Shown here: piece after piece, positions 12,434-23,329 of the stretch
Numbering within the stretch: position 1 is the first letter of the stretch
How the letters are laid out: each line of letters begins with the position of its first letter
Origin: Galaxea fascicularis
Taxonomy: Eukaryota > Cnidaria > Anthozoa > Scleractinia > Euphylliidae
Assembly: GCA_948470475.1 (NCBI GenBank)
Contig: OX419345.1
Coordinates: forward strand, 17,903,739-17,967,738
DNA: 64,000 nucleotides
Direction: 5' to 3'
The notes under the pieces: model-generated
The model's database searches: none
Seen by the model: the letters and a program-made list of their open reading frames with translations, nothing else
Told to the model about the DNA's origin: nothing
Made by a program: the position numbers and the translations under genes

Positions 12434-14152
12434 TTCTGTGAAGGCGTGCTCGGGAAACTGACAAGATGGAAACTGCTTCCTGCAAACAACGGTGGAGCTC
12501 AATCACTGCAGGACTACTATGTTCCAAGCGCGCAATTGGAATGAAACGGGGTTGATTTGCATTCTTTTGTGTTTTTTTTCTGTATTGCTGCCAAGAGGAC
12601 CAACCAAAACATTGCATTTTCAAAAGGCCGATAGAGTCTAAAGCCGGTTGTACCGCCGACCAATAGGCTGCAAAGAAGAAAGTCCCTGAAGAGAAAACGC
12701 GATAGATTAGTCTGATTCATTCGCGACAAGGTAATTTAGCGTTCAACGAGAGCCGAGTTGATTGCAATTGTTAATGATAGCGGAGTATTTTCCTTTCGCG
12801 TATGATAGGAAGAAATAGGTTTGGTTCTACAAAATGGTCTGAAAACAAAATCCAAAAGCAACGACTGGAAATTGGTTCGAATGTTGCTGTGAGCAAAATA
12901 TGCTAGTCGTGTTCCGAATGAACCTAATCTAATCAGCGCAAAATGTCAAAAGACTGCTTGATCCCTAATTGGAATCTGGTCTCGTTAGAGTAATCACGTT
13001 GCGTGTTGCGTAGCAACCAAAAACCTGGAGTCTAAACAAAAAGCTACCACCACAAAATCTTTGTAAACTGTTATAGGTTTCGTTCGGTAAATCGCTCCTT
13101 GGCGCCTTGTTTTAAAGAAACCCTAGAAAACTATACATCAGTGAAAAGCTATTAATATGTAGAATCTGAAAACAACTCTAACTTTTTGGTAGACAAGTGC
13201 AAGCGGGGCATTCTAACGAACACTTGATGTGAAAAACGAGACAAACGCTCATGATCGTCCGGCTTCAATACTGGTCTATTAAAAGTATAAATATGATCAT
13301 TACTACAGTAGTGTAAATCTACTGTTACATTAGCGACAAACATGTATTTTCTTTGCCGTCCTCTGTCATGACGGAACTTAGTCATGGCGGATGTGTTTCC
13401 CCTCGGCTAAAATTTAGCGTAGGTTGTTCCTTGTTATTGTTATTGGTAGCACAGTGGGTGGAAGAAAGCGAAACTGTTCGGGTATGTTAGGCCGATGTTT
13501 TCAAAGCTGTATATAGCGAAGGCTCTGAACCAAGATTCAGGGCAAATGGTAGACAGGTGTGACTAGTACAGTAAATCAATCGCAATCAATCACACTGGAA
13601 ACGTATTGATTCTACCTCTCTGACTCTGAATCCAGGACCGGCGAAGATAGAGTGTTTCAGTGAAAGGATGACGAAAACCCAAGGAAGTACAACGTTAGAT
13701 CAATATACTGAGTTGATGAAACCAAGTTGATAAACTGAACATTTGATGAAACAAACTAACAAACACTTCGCAGTATTCCTATGACATTATGGCGCCGGTA
13801 ACTGACGAACTCTACCAAAGAAAGTTTTACTAAAAACCAAGAGTTCTCCAGCAGTGCTAAAAACGTAGAGGCTTCAAATTTTCGAGAGGTAGCAAGAGAC
13901 CAGCTTGCTGTGGGCGTCTGTTTTTGATAATAAAAATTTGAGGACAAATTTTTAAAACCACCCACGATCCGGTTTATGAGTCAAAGCATACAGAGTCACT
14001 TTCAAGGTGCTAAGTCAAAGCTCTAAGCTGGGTTGCTGAGGCTTGTGGGAAGTCTAATATACAGTTCAGCGAGATAGCACTGAAAAAAAATGTAGCCTCA
14101 GAAAGACTCCATGACTCATTGTGACTGAGACTTTGTTTTCACGATAAACAAC

Positions 14153-14297
14153 AGGCCATTTCCGAATTACCGCAGGCCTCTTTTTCAAATCGAGTCTTAG
14201 TGCTCATCCTTTCATATGCAAATCAATTTTCATTCACATGAAAATGAGTTTAATTTGCGCTTTGAAAAAGAGGCCTGAGGTAATTCGGAAATGGCCT
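14153..14297. mobile_element. MITE, AGGCCATTTCCGAATTACC family, copy 1
   Basis: The inverted termini read AGGCCATTTCCGAATTACC and continue into CAGGCCTCTTTTTCAAA, with an AT-rich centre. The second copy at 21349-21531 shares the ends and the interior. The right flank begins with TA after GGCC; the left flank has CA instead. Confidence 0.85.
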
Positions 14298-14311
14298 ATT
14301 GCGTCCCCATT

Positions 14312-14366
14312 AATCTCGTACCCAGATCTCCCATGGCCACCTACAGTGAGATCTGGGTACGAGATT
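14312..14366. repeat. short inverted repeat AATCTCGTACCCAGATCTC
   Basis: A 19-bp arm and its reverse complement are separated by a 17-bp loop. A third partial copy (GAGATCCGATACGAGATTA) follows at 14384-14402 after a repeated CCTACAGT. It is likely a hairpin repeat fragment. Confidence 0.8.
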
Positions 14367-14965
14367 ATTTTCACACCTACAGTGAGATCCGATACGAGAT
14401 TAGTCCCCATCTTCACAGTTGGGCAATAATCTCCTGCGGTGCTGTTCTCTTTAAGTTCCGGATTTCGAATCTATTTTTGCATTTTGTACATATAGGTTTG
14501 AATGGACAACATATTGTTAATGAATATAATTTTAAAAGCTTCCTCTCCGAGAATAAAAGAGCATTCACACGGTACACCATATGCTATACCGTAACGCCGA
14601 CTGAAGACCAGCCAAACAAACCACAATTTTGGGTTTGTTTTAAAGCTGGAATTTGAGTTTCGTATAGTCGTGAACAAAAACACGACGATTGAAAAGGAAA
14701 CATACTAAAGTGAGTTGTTAAGGCAACTCACTGACGCTAAAAGCGTAAATGGCGAAACTAGAGGGGTATTTTCACTCTACTGGGGTCTCAAGATTTATTT
14801 CGGGTGCAAGCGGCAAGCAAAAGCAAGCTGCCAGCTGTCAAAACAGCTTTGAGCTACGTTAGACAAGCATAGCTGAAGCATACGCCAAGGACAAGGAGAC
14901 AACCTTCTCCCAAGATTCTTATCATAGCACCTTGGCGTATGCGTTTGTATTTTGAAAGTCCGTTG

Positions 14966-15068
14966 ATCATCATCATCATCATCACAACCATCACCACCAA
15001 CATCACTGTCATCGTCACCGTCACCGTCACCGTCATCGGCATTGTTATCGTCATATCGTCACCGTCAG

Positions 15069-15102
<34 letters not shown>
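14966..15102. repeat. CATCAT/CACCGT low-complexity tract
   Basis: Trinucleotide repeats of CAT with interspersed CACCGT units, ending in an uninterrupted (CAT)n run at 15066-15102. The His- and Val/Met-rich frames over it are artefacts. Confidence 0.9.
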
Positions 15103-15103
<1 letters not shown>

Positions 15104-15772
15104 ATTCGAAATCTGTGATTACGTGCACTTTATTTTGTTAGTGGTAGCCTACAATGTCACTAGACCATATCTCAATCGCAATCGCAGTGGCCTGGGAGTG
15201 GTCAAACAACCTTATCCAAAGCCATTGCACTATTGCCTTAGAATCTCGATTTTTTTTTGTTCCCTTACGTTGTTAGTCTGCAATTATAACTGTAGATGTT
15301 TTTATTTTCATGCAGGCGACGAGATTTTTCCAAAAATTTCCGTTGTCAGGGGTAGGCGGAAATCGCACCCTTAAGACGATTTCACATCCGAGTATACTGT
15401 TGAACATGGTGCCATTGTTGCGAGTTCTAATTATTGGTTCGCCTGTGCGTGAGCGGCTGCATATGTAATTATTAGGCTCACAAAAAGGACGCGATACCTT
15501 TTCGCAAAAAAAGCGTCGCCCGTGAAAGCAAAGAAAAGGAATCGTTCATGATAGCTAGAACTTCATCAAACGAAAACAAACAAACTAACAACCTAACGAA
15601 CATATCAGAGTCAACCACAAATACATGGATATCGAAAAAATAGAGTGTTTTCGAGCAACGGTATTTTAAAACAACAACAACGACGACAGACGACATAGTT
15701 AGTGACCTATGAGGAGAAAAAGTGAAAAAAAACTACAAGACAAAAGATCAGGATGTTTCAACAACTTGATGT

Positions 15773-18700
15773 CTACTGCTTCTCTGGCAAGCCGTAGTCT
15801 GGAGGGGGACCACCCCCTGCAGGGGGATAGGCTCCCACTGGCTGCGCCCCTGGGTAACTTTGCTGGGGAGGATACCCATATCCCGGTTGGCTGGATACTG
15901 TGGTCTGATGAATCGTCATGGGGTATCCTCCCGGCTGCTGCACCACCACCACGTTGGCTTCCTGTGGAAGAAAGGATTGACTGTGTCACTCTGACAAAAT
16001 CTGTCTTACGTTAACAAGAGGTTTGGGTATTGAAGTTGCTCTCGTCTGAACGATCCTCCTGTTCATTGGGAAGCACTTTCACACTAGATATTGATCGTTT
16101 TAACGAAGCGTTTATCATTATCAGTATCGTTATCACTATCACTATCGTTATCGCTGTAGTGATCGCTGTTGTGATCGTGAGGCGTTATCACAACTGTTAC
16201 CCTGATCGTTATCACAGTTATTATCACTATCGCTATTATGATCGCGGTTGCGATCGTGAGGCGTTATCACTACCACCATCACTACTGTTATCCTGATCGT
16301 TATGACAGTTGTTATCGCTACCGCTATGGTTATCGTTATAGATATCGTCATTGTTATCACTATCTTTGTGTTTATCGTGATTACAGGTAAAAACCAGCCG
16401 CACACGATTTAACTTCAATTTTTAATGTTTGCAGGAAAGATAAAAACAGATAACTATAACCAGCTATAACATAATAAACCTACAACCAATATGGCTCCTT
16501 GAACTGGCCTGGTGGAGTCAATTAAATACTCCATGAGAACGCTTTGAGGGTAAATATGAATGATTAGCAACGCAAAACAACCTTCTGTCAAAACAAGAGC
16601 CCATCATGGTCAACCTCAGCGTTTATTTTTAGGTGACCACACTACTTTCCTCCTGCATTCATGTATCTGAAAACGTTTTGGCTCTCTAGGTTTATTTAAT
16701 GCGATCATTTCGGTTGTCTAGATGCAATGCACACCACTCAATAGGCTATATTCGTATTCTCGGTATTGAACTGGATCTAGCTTGAAGTGGAGGCTCTTGC
16801 GGGGGAATCTTTTCATATGTAAATGTATTCCCCCGCAAGAGCCTCCACTTCATGCTTGATCCAGTTCAATACCGAGAATACCGGCGAATATGGCCTATTA
16901 CTCTGTGCCTCAGGTTTGCGTACTTCGTTCTCGGATCCAGGGTCATCGGTTTTACATACAACAGAAGAGCTCTGGGCGTGACAATGGTTACCTGTGGTCT
17001 TGCGCAGCAGGTGGCCATGCATCCAATGATGGAACCTGCCAATGTGAAAATGGCCGCGAAGGCTCCTACGATCACAATGCACAAGAAAATGCTCTCAATC
17101 GTCTTGATGTCATCGCAGTTGTGCACTGTGAGAGAAATATGAAACAAAAGGTTAAGAGACAAATAAACAACAGGAATACGTTTTAGAGGCAGCAAGAAAA
17201 TGTGGTGGATCAAACTGATGTCAGTCAATCCGTTGGAAAGAAACAAAGAAGTCACCCTCCATCTATCACGGTCCATTCATCTACCGACAACCCAGCCAAC
17301 ACTACCCTTACAAATACCTTTGGATACTTCCACTTCAAGAATTCACGGAGAGCAAATGTACCCGAACGAGAAAACGTGGGGAAACCAACAACATCTTTGC
17401 AGTGTACGCGCTGTATGGAATTTCCTCAGTCCGAATTTTTTTACATCTTAATTGCCGGGTAGTTATCGGAATTACTTTCCGGTATTATCACTTGTATTTC
17501 TCGTCTTACCTCAACGTTTGTAGAGACGATTATTCAAATGGTGCTCCACATTGTGCATTACAAGACTCTTTAACATCCGTTGCACTCCAGCGCAAGGGAG
17601 TACGGGTGTGAGGGAATATATTCTTCCTCAGTACTTATCCTGCTAATCTGTAATTGGTCTAAACGCTCCACGTTGATAATTCCTCTAACCCCAGCTTACA
17701 CCGCTAATTTTTCTTGGACTGACATGCTTTATTCACTATCAATATTCAAGAAAATATTTTTCTTACCTGTGATTGGTGTGTTCTCAGATGTATCACAATG
17801 ACATGTGTCGCCGATCTGCTTACACTCAGACTCCACAACTCTTCGGATAACATGCCAGATAAACCATGCAATGAGGGCAATGATCACCTGCACAATCATT
17901 ACGATGAACCACAAGATGCACATCACCAAATAAAACACCATCTACAAATCAGTAAAATGGCATGGAAGGTGTTAGCGTTACATACTAGTCTGGATATAAT
18001 AAAAGTATCGACATTCAGCTACAAAGAAGACCTCAGTGTAACTGCTGACAAAAGACCACCTCACTGTGTTTGCATTTCTTTATTCGTGGATAACAACAAC
18101 ACTATTACTTTAAGCCATTGTTAACTCAAAGAGTTAACTTTAGAATTAAACAAACCGATGGAAGTTAGTGACACATCTTGACGAGAAGAGGAAGAGGACT
18201 GGCAGGATAGCCTATGCAAAAAAATCGGTTTTGGTGAATTCGAAACCGTGAAGAAAGAAAAATCTTATTTATCGTTAGGCTCGGGTCGTATGGCCTGACT
18301 GAAACATTTCCGCGTATTGAGGGGAACAAACCGTGCATTTCAATACGTGGGCGGAGGACGCTGGAAAACTGATTCATTTTGGAGGGACAAAATAAACCAG
18401 CCTTCCTTGATTTGTAAAATTGTAATTATTATTATTATTGTTATTCCTCCACTTTATGTTTTACTTACCACTGTTTTATTTTTCTTTATCCATGTCACGA
18501 TTCCAAGAATCGCTATTATTACCAGCTACAGTGACAAAAAGAAAAGAAAAGCGGAAATGTTGTTTTTGGCAGTCAACCTTACAAATAATCAGAACTGAAA
18601 ACTTGGTGTCAAATTAATAAAACCTCAGTCAATCATTACCCTTTGCAGAATGCAATGATGCTACTAAGTCATAAAACGTTACCGGTAATATTTGGAAAAC

Positions 18701-21700
18701 AAATGAAACAAAACTTGGGGAAAAAATTTTTTTGTCAATTTTAAAGACGGCATAAATAGCCCAAAACACAACACTGAATTTTCTTAACTGCGAACAAAAT
18801 ATTAAATTTAAAATGGTCAGCATCGTGCGCTTTCTCATCCCACTCAAAACCGTAATCTGAGCTCAGAAAAATGTTGTCAGGGGTAACGTGGATACAACAG
18901 TGGCACCCGTAAACATGGGATCTTCTCTTGGGGGCGGAGGGCGTGTCGCGCAGGCAGTAAAAGGTTCCTATTATGACCTCATGAGATACATGACCAGAAT
19001 GTAAGTATAGGGCGTCTCCGTACTCCCCCTTGTTGCACTGACCATGAATACTGAATTGACCACCAGGGACAATGAAACAAATAATACAAATGAACACAAT
19101 GGAGTTAAGAATCCCAAGTGGCGAGAGACAGACCAGTTGGCTATTTACAAGGATGACCGAGGAGTTGATCCAGACACGAAGCAAGAACAACACCAGCTAG
19201 TGGCTAGAGTGGGATTTGAACCCGGGTGAACGCATTAAAAACAAGCGCCCTAGACCACTCGGCCATCCTGCCTCCTGTTCATGACAATAAAACCATGGAA
19301 CAGTTTTTGTGGGATTTCCCTGCATAAATGACTATACCTCTCTAATGTATAGACATGGTCGGGCATTTGTTTCACCCTATAAACTTGTTAGACATGACCT
19401 CATGAATGAGCACACTGATGGGCTTTGGTGATATGATCTTATGTCCATAAAAATGTTCATCATTTCCTTGAGCGTCGAGAAATACGGCTGCGAGTAAATT
19501 GCATCACAAGTTGCATCTTGTTGAAAATCAATTCAAAGATTTCTGTTTACGTTATGTTCGGGCCAATTGTGCAATCAATAAGAACCAAAGACGCTTAAAA
19601 TTGCTGGCATAACGTGACACAGTGTTTTAGGAGCCCCACTCCAGGGATGAAGAGAATACGGGGTGTCCCGGTAAAACTCATAGCGAAAAGGAAAGAACTG
19701 AAAAGGATTTTTGCTTTCAACTATTTAATACATTGAAATAACTGATTAAGTATATCTAACCCCTTCACTCGATAATCCAAGTCTAAAATGACCTAATCTC
19801 AAGAACGTTTTCTTCCTTTTCCATGGTTAAAGTCCTAATATCAGGGGCACCCAACGAACAAATTAAGCAAAAAACCTTTGAGGGATATTTCTACGCTCCT
19901 TGTAATGTTTAAACACTGTTTAAGAGTTAATCAGCTAGAAAAATTTGATCTGTTCGGATCTCTTAGTTGAAAATTGAAAAGCCTGGAAATTTTAGGGAAT
20001 GAAATCTTCATTTCAGAAATGGCTGGCTGAATGTTACCTTCGAAGGACTTCCGTGCGAACTATTTGCCTACCGAAAACGCTTGTCGACCTTTTCAAGAGC
20101 CAAAAATTACAAAAATATCCCTTCCGAAAATCTAAGGGACTATTTTCTCCTAGGTTTCTCTGGTTGCGAATCTTTTAGGTGATGTTTTAGGTAAGAAATC
20201 ATTAGCTTTTGGCGATGCATTATCCGAAAGTCTTAGAACGGGTAGACTCTCCCGAACAGATATTTCACCCGTCGAAGTTTCTCGTTAAGTGCCCCTGTAA
20301 TATATATATATGACCATTGAGAGTCAGCAGCTATTAAACAGTACTTTCTGGCAGTAGTCATTTCTATTTTGCTGAAAAAAATGTTTCAACGTTTCGAGTC
20401 TGAATGTGCTTACAATCCTTTAATGTGTGGCCATTAGGCAGTAATGTGGTACTGTTTGCTGTTCGAAATTTTTAACAGCAAATGACTTTTGCGGCTGAAA
20501 ACCGTTTAAACATGCACACTCTTGATGAAGTCTTCCGATATAAAGGAAAAGATTCACTCGTTATGTAGGACAGGAAACGCATAAAGAAGGCCTTCATACT
20601 GTTAACAAGTACGCGCTTAGTAATACAATAATATGAAATCTCAGTCTCTGGTAAAAACTAAAATCGGCCAAATGAACCGAGTTTAAGAGAATTTTCATTC
20701 AAACAGAAACAATTGTATGAAGCAAATGAAATTGACTTTCTTTATGTGGCAATAGACAAGCTGCCAGAAATACAAAATATGGCAGACCGTATTCAGAAAG
20801 AGGACAGCACCACGGGAGAGTGGTGTCCAACTGTGAAGATAGCAACCGTATTGTTATACAAAATTGTCCGCTATTCATATTTATAGAATGGACGTCAAAT
20901 CTTCGTGTTTTGATTGGTTTAGAGGAGTTTGCGAGTTAACTATTGACGTAGGAATGACGCCCTGAGCCGAAGTAGGAAAACAAATAATAATACTTATTTG
21001 GCAGCGTGTGATGTACTTTACCAACTCACGGAGGTTGTCAAAACGTGGTAAGAACATGTAGGCTACTCACCTGCGTCCTTTCTCTTACCACGTTTTGGAG
21101 TCATCCGTGTGCCAGAGTACAGAATCCTTTCGTGGAACAATTGCAAAATTAATGGAGCCGTCGCCCATTATGAAAGAAATTGCAAGCGGAAATTTCTTTG
21201 AAACCTGCTAGACAACATTCTTGGTCACGCCCACATTATGCGGTTAACAAATCGATTGTTAGAAATTTTAAACCAGGGGTCAGTACATTCTAGAAAAAAG
21301 CATCCAATGCATACACGAGATCTGCTTAGTGCTGTGCGACTACAGAAATAGGCCATTTCCGAATTACCTCAAGCCTTTTTCTCAAAGCGAGTCCTTTCGT
21401 ACGCAAATCAATTTTCTTTCACACACAAATAAAACTCATTTTCATGTGAATGAAAATTGATTTGCATAGGAAAGGATGAGCACTTAGACTCGCTTTGAAA
21501 AAGAGGCCTGAGGTAATTCGGAAATGGCCTATTATCAGAGCGGCAAAACTAAAGTACTTATCTACTATGCATGGATTCTAACAAAGCGGAATAAATTTTA
21601 GTTGAACAAAACCAACTCTGTTAAATTTACAAGACAAACCCAAATTCAAAGTATGCGACTACGATCCTAAGACTACGAGGACAAACAACATACAATGTAA

Positions 21701-23329
21701 GGAGAATCAACTACGGTATTCGCAACAGCCGCAGTAAGAAAATATTTGAGGAACCGTTTTACCTTCAGGAACTCGATATTATAAGAAAAAAATGTCATAC
21801 CCAGGCTCGAGTGTGTAGGTGAAAACGAAAACAAATTCAAGTAAAATAATGTTTATTAACAAGAAAAGGAATTTCAGTTCCGATCCGCACAAAAAAGGCC
21901 CCAATGACATTGCATTATGCAAATCTTAAAGCGCTCGCCATGGCCTTCAAGGTCTTTAAGACTCGTGTTTATTTTGTGTCCTCTATCGGCAATCTGCTTC
22001 TTGATTATTATGACGACGAAAAAGATTGTTAGTGATTGTAGGTATACTTCGAAGCTGAAACTACTGCCAATCGAAAACGTCAAATCCTAGTTGAGAACAG
22101 CTAAACAGCACACCGCGAAAACTACGCGGCGACGATTTTCATCAATAAAATAAAACACGTTTGCATGTTTAAATATATAACATTCGAATAGAAGGGAGTT
22201 TAACAGCAGGCAACTAGAAACAACTTTCGATTTTCTGGTTCTGGAAATAGTATGCGCCATGTTGGTGTCCCTCTTACGGCCGCCGTGGTACATGGCCGGT
22301 TAAAGAAATACCGTGAAGCAGGTCATGCAATCAGTATTCCTAATTTTGTTCCAGGATTGTTGAGGTGACACTTTTACAGTAATATCATATGTGAACATCG
22401 GTCTACCATAAAATAGATCAAACGTCAAAGTACTTCAGTTTGTGAACTATGAAAGCAAAGCATCAGGGTGAAATTCTCGTCAAAGATTTACCTCAGTGGT
22501 GTGTACAAAATATTGAAAGAGGAACTTTTTGGTGTCCTTAGTTTGAGTGAAACGAAAGCTACGGTACAATCAGCAGTACAATGAAATGCAAATTGCAAGC
22601 AAGATTTGAAATATATCCTTGATTCACGCTTCAATATTGCTTTGATCGTGGATTATGTTCCAGTAAAAACGCTTAACAAAATATCGACTTGATGTGTAAA
22701 CAGATTCAAGTTATATTAAATGCCAACTGCTGCAAAAAAGGCGACAAGGTCCGTATAATGAATCCATCCACACGTTTTTTCCAGTTCAATTGAATTTTTT
22801 TTTTTCTGAGAACACAAAACAGTTTGGAATCCTGAGGGACATGTCAACTTGCTCGAGTTTTATACAGATCTTGCATTCGATGTCAAATAAATAAACATTT
22901 GTGTGATAACTGAGAAACGCATTATGAGATTGCCGAAAAAAAAAAGAAGTGTGCGCTAATTTTAATTGACTTGAACTTGATTGAAGAGCTTGAAAGCTGA
23001 AGAAGACGAACTGATCATGATGGTTCTTTTACGGCTAAAACGCATATTATCTGGTCTAATAGTTTTCACTAAAATTTATGAAGAAAAATAGCAGCAATGA
23101 GAATATTTAAACAGGCCTTAAGTTTTCAATATATAGACAAGATATCTTAACGTTCGGTAATATGCAAGCGGTTATTTACCCCAACTCCGGACCACAAGCC
23201 TGAACCTTCGGGTCCACCTTTGCTGAGGTAGATAAATCCACATATCAGCTCGATTAACGCGAATACGGCGATCAGAATTGACACGATTCCGGCTGCTTTA
23301 GCCTTTCCTTCTTCGACGAGATCATTCAT
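15773..23329 (-). CDS. four-transmembrane CD20/MS4A-like protein with PPxY tail, paralogue A
   Basis: Five minus-strand exons were read: 23329-23180, 18525-18469, 17941-17767, 17125-16992 and 15961-15773. They sum to 705 nt (234 aa plus stop). All borders are GT/AG and the phases match B and C. Exon 1 gives MNDLVEEGKAKAAG and span 1; exon 2 is span 2 (LVIIAILGIVTWIKKNK); exon 3 gives span 3 and the Cys-bearing loop (ESECKQIGDTCHCD); exon 4 gives span 4 (GSIIGCMATCC). Exon 5 is a 62-residue tail rich in Pro, Tyr, Gly and Gln, with GYGYPPQQSYPG and GGGPPPDYG, ending LPEKQ. PPxY is a known ligand of WW domains such as those of NEDD4-type ubiquitin ligases, so trafficking control is a reasonable inference. 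Intron 1 is 4.65 kb and filled with repeats. The exact biological role is not known. Confidence 0.8.
16105..16380. repeat. imperfect TATCGTTATCAC tandem tract
   Basis: Units of TATCGT, TATCAC, GATCGC and GATCGTGAGGCG repeat here, with one longer segment (TGATCGTGAGGCGTTATCAC) occurring twice. It lies in intron 4 of paralogue A, matching the shorter tract in intron 4 of B. Confidence 0.85.
16742..16897. mobile_element. MITE, TAGGC(C)ATATTCGTATTCTCGG family, copy 1
   Basis: The inverted ends (TATTCGTATTCTCGGTATTG) lead into arms carrying GGAGGCTCTTGCGGGGGAAT and its complement around a small loop. A nearly identical copy is at 49676-49827. TA at both borders fits a TA target. It is in intron 4 of paralogue A. 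Confidence 0.9.
19030..19276 (-). mobile_element. tRNA-derived SINE, type 2, copy 1
   Basis: Read on the minus strand it opens with an A-box-like GGATGGCCGAGTGGTCTAGG and a B-box GGTTCAAATCCC. A shared body follows (AGCTGGTGTTGTTC, CATCCTTGTAAATAG, TTGGGATTCTTA). Relatives lie at 33112-33345 and 39780-39986. The head resembles a type II (Leu/Ser-like) tRNA. It is in intron 1 of paralogue A. Confidence 0.8.
20098..20290. repeat. dispersed ~190-bp repeat, copy 1
   Basis: This stretch matches 59665-59865 over about 190 bases, including the identical run CCGAAAGTCTTAGAACGGGT. No inverted ends or target duplications were seen. It is in intron 1 of paralogue A. Confidence 0.85.
21349..21531. mobile_element. 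MITE, GGCCATTTCCGAATTACC family, copy 2
   Basis: The element starts GGCCATTTCCGAATTACCTC and ends with its reverse complement, with TA on both sides (349-350 and 530-531 of this kilobase). The interior matches copy 1 at 14153-14297 (CTTTTTCTCAAAGCGAGTC, CATGAAAATGAG). It is in intron 1 of paralogue A. Confidence 0.9.

Larger units (their letters stand above)
12434..15772. other. spacer between paralogues B and A
   Basis: No gene was recognised. The first 250 bases upstream of the paralogue B start (12434-12690) align by eye with the stretch upstream of paralogue A (23330-23520). Both read CATTTCTSTGAAG at the ATG and share a GCCAAGRSRACC(R)ACCAA block further out, so the two genes probably have related promoters. 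The rest holds a MITE (14153-14297), a short inverted repeat (14312-14366) and a CATCAT/CACCGT repeat near 15.0 kb. Confidence 0.5.

Noticed and set aside
14854..16418. Met/Thr-, Val/Ile- and His-rich frames
   Set aside because: These are translations of trinucleotide and ATCGTT-type repeats in several frames and on both strands.
18741..19193. 150-codon minus-strand frame in intron 1 of paralogue A
   Set aside because: Its N-terminal part is the tail of a SINE. The remainder (NKGEYGDALYLHSGHVSHEV and onward) looks protein-like, but no family was recognised and no start or splice site supports it.
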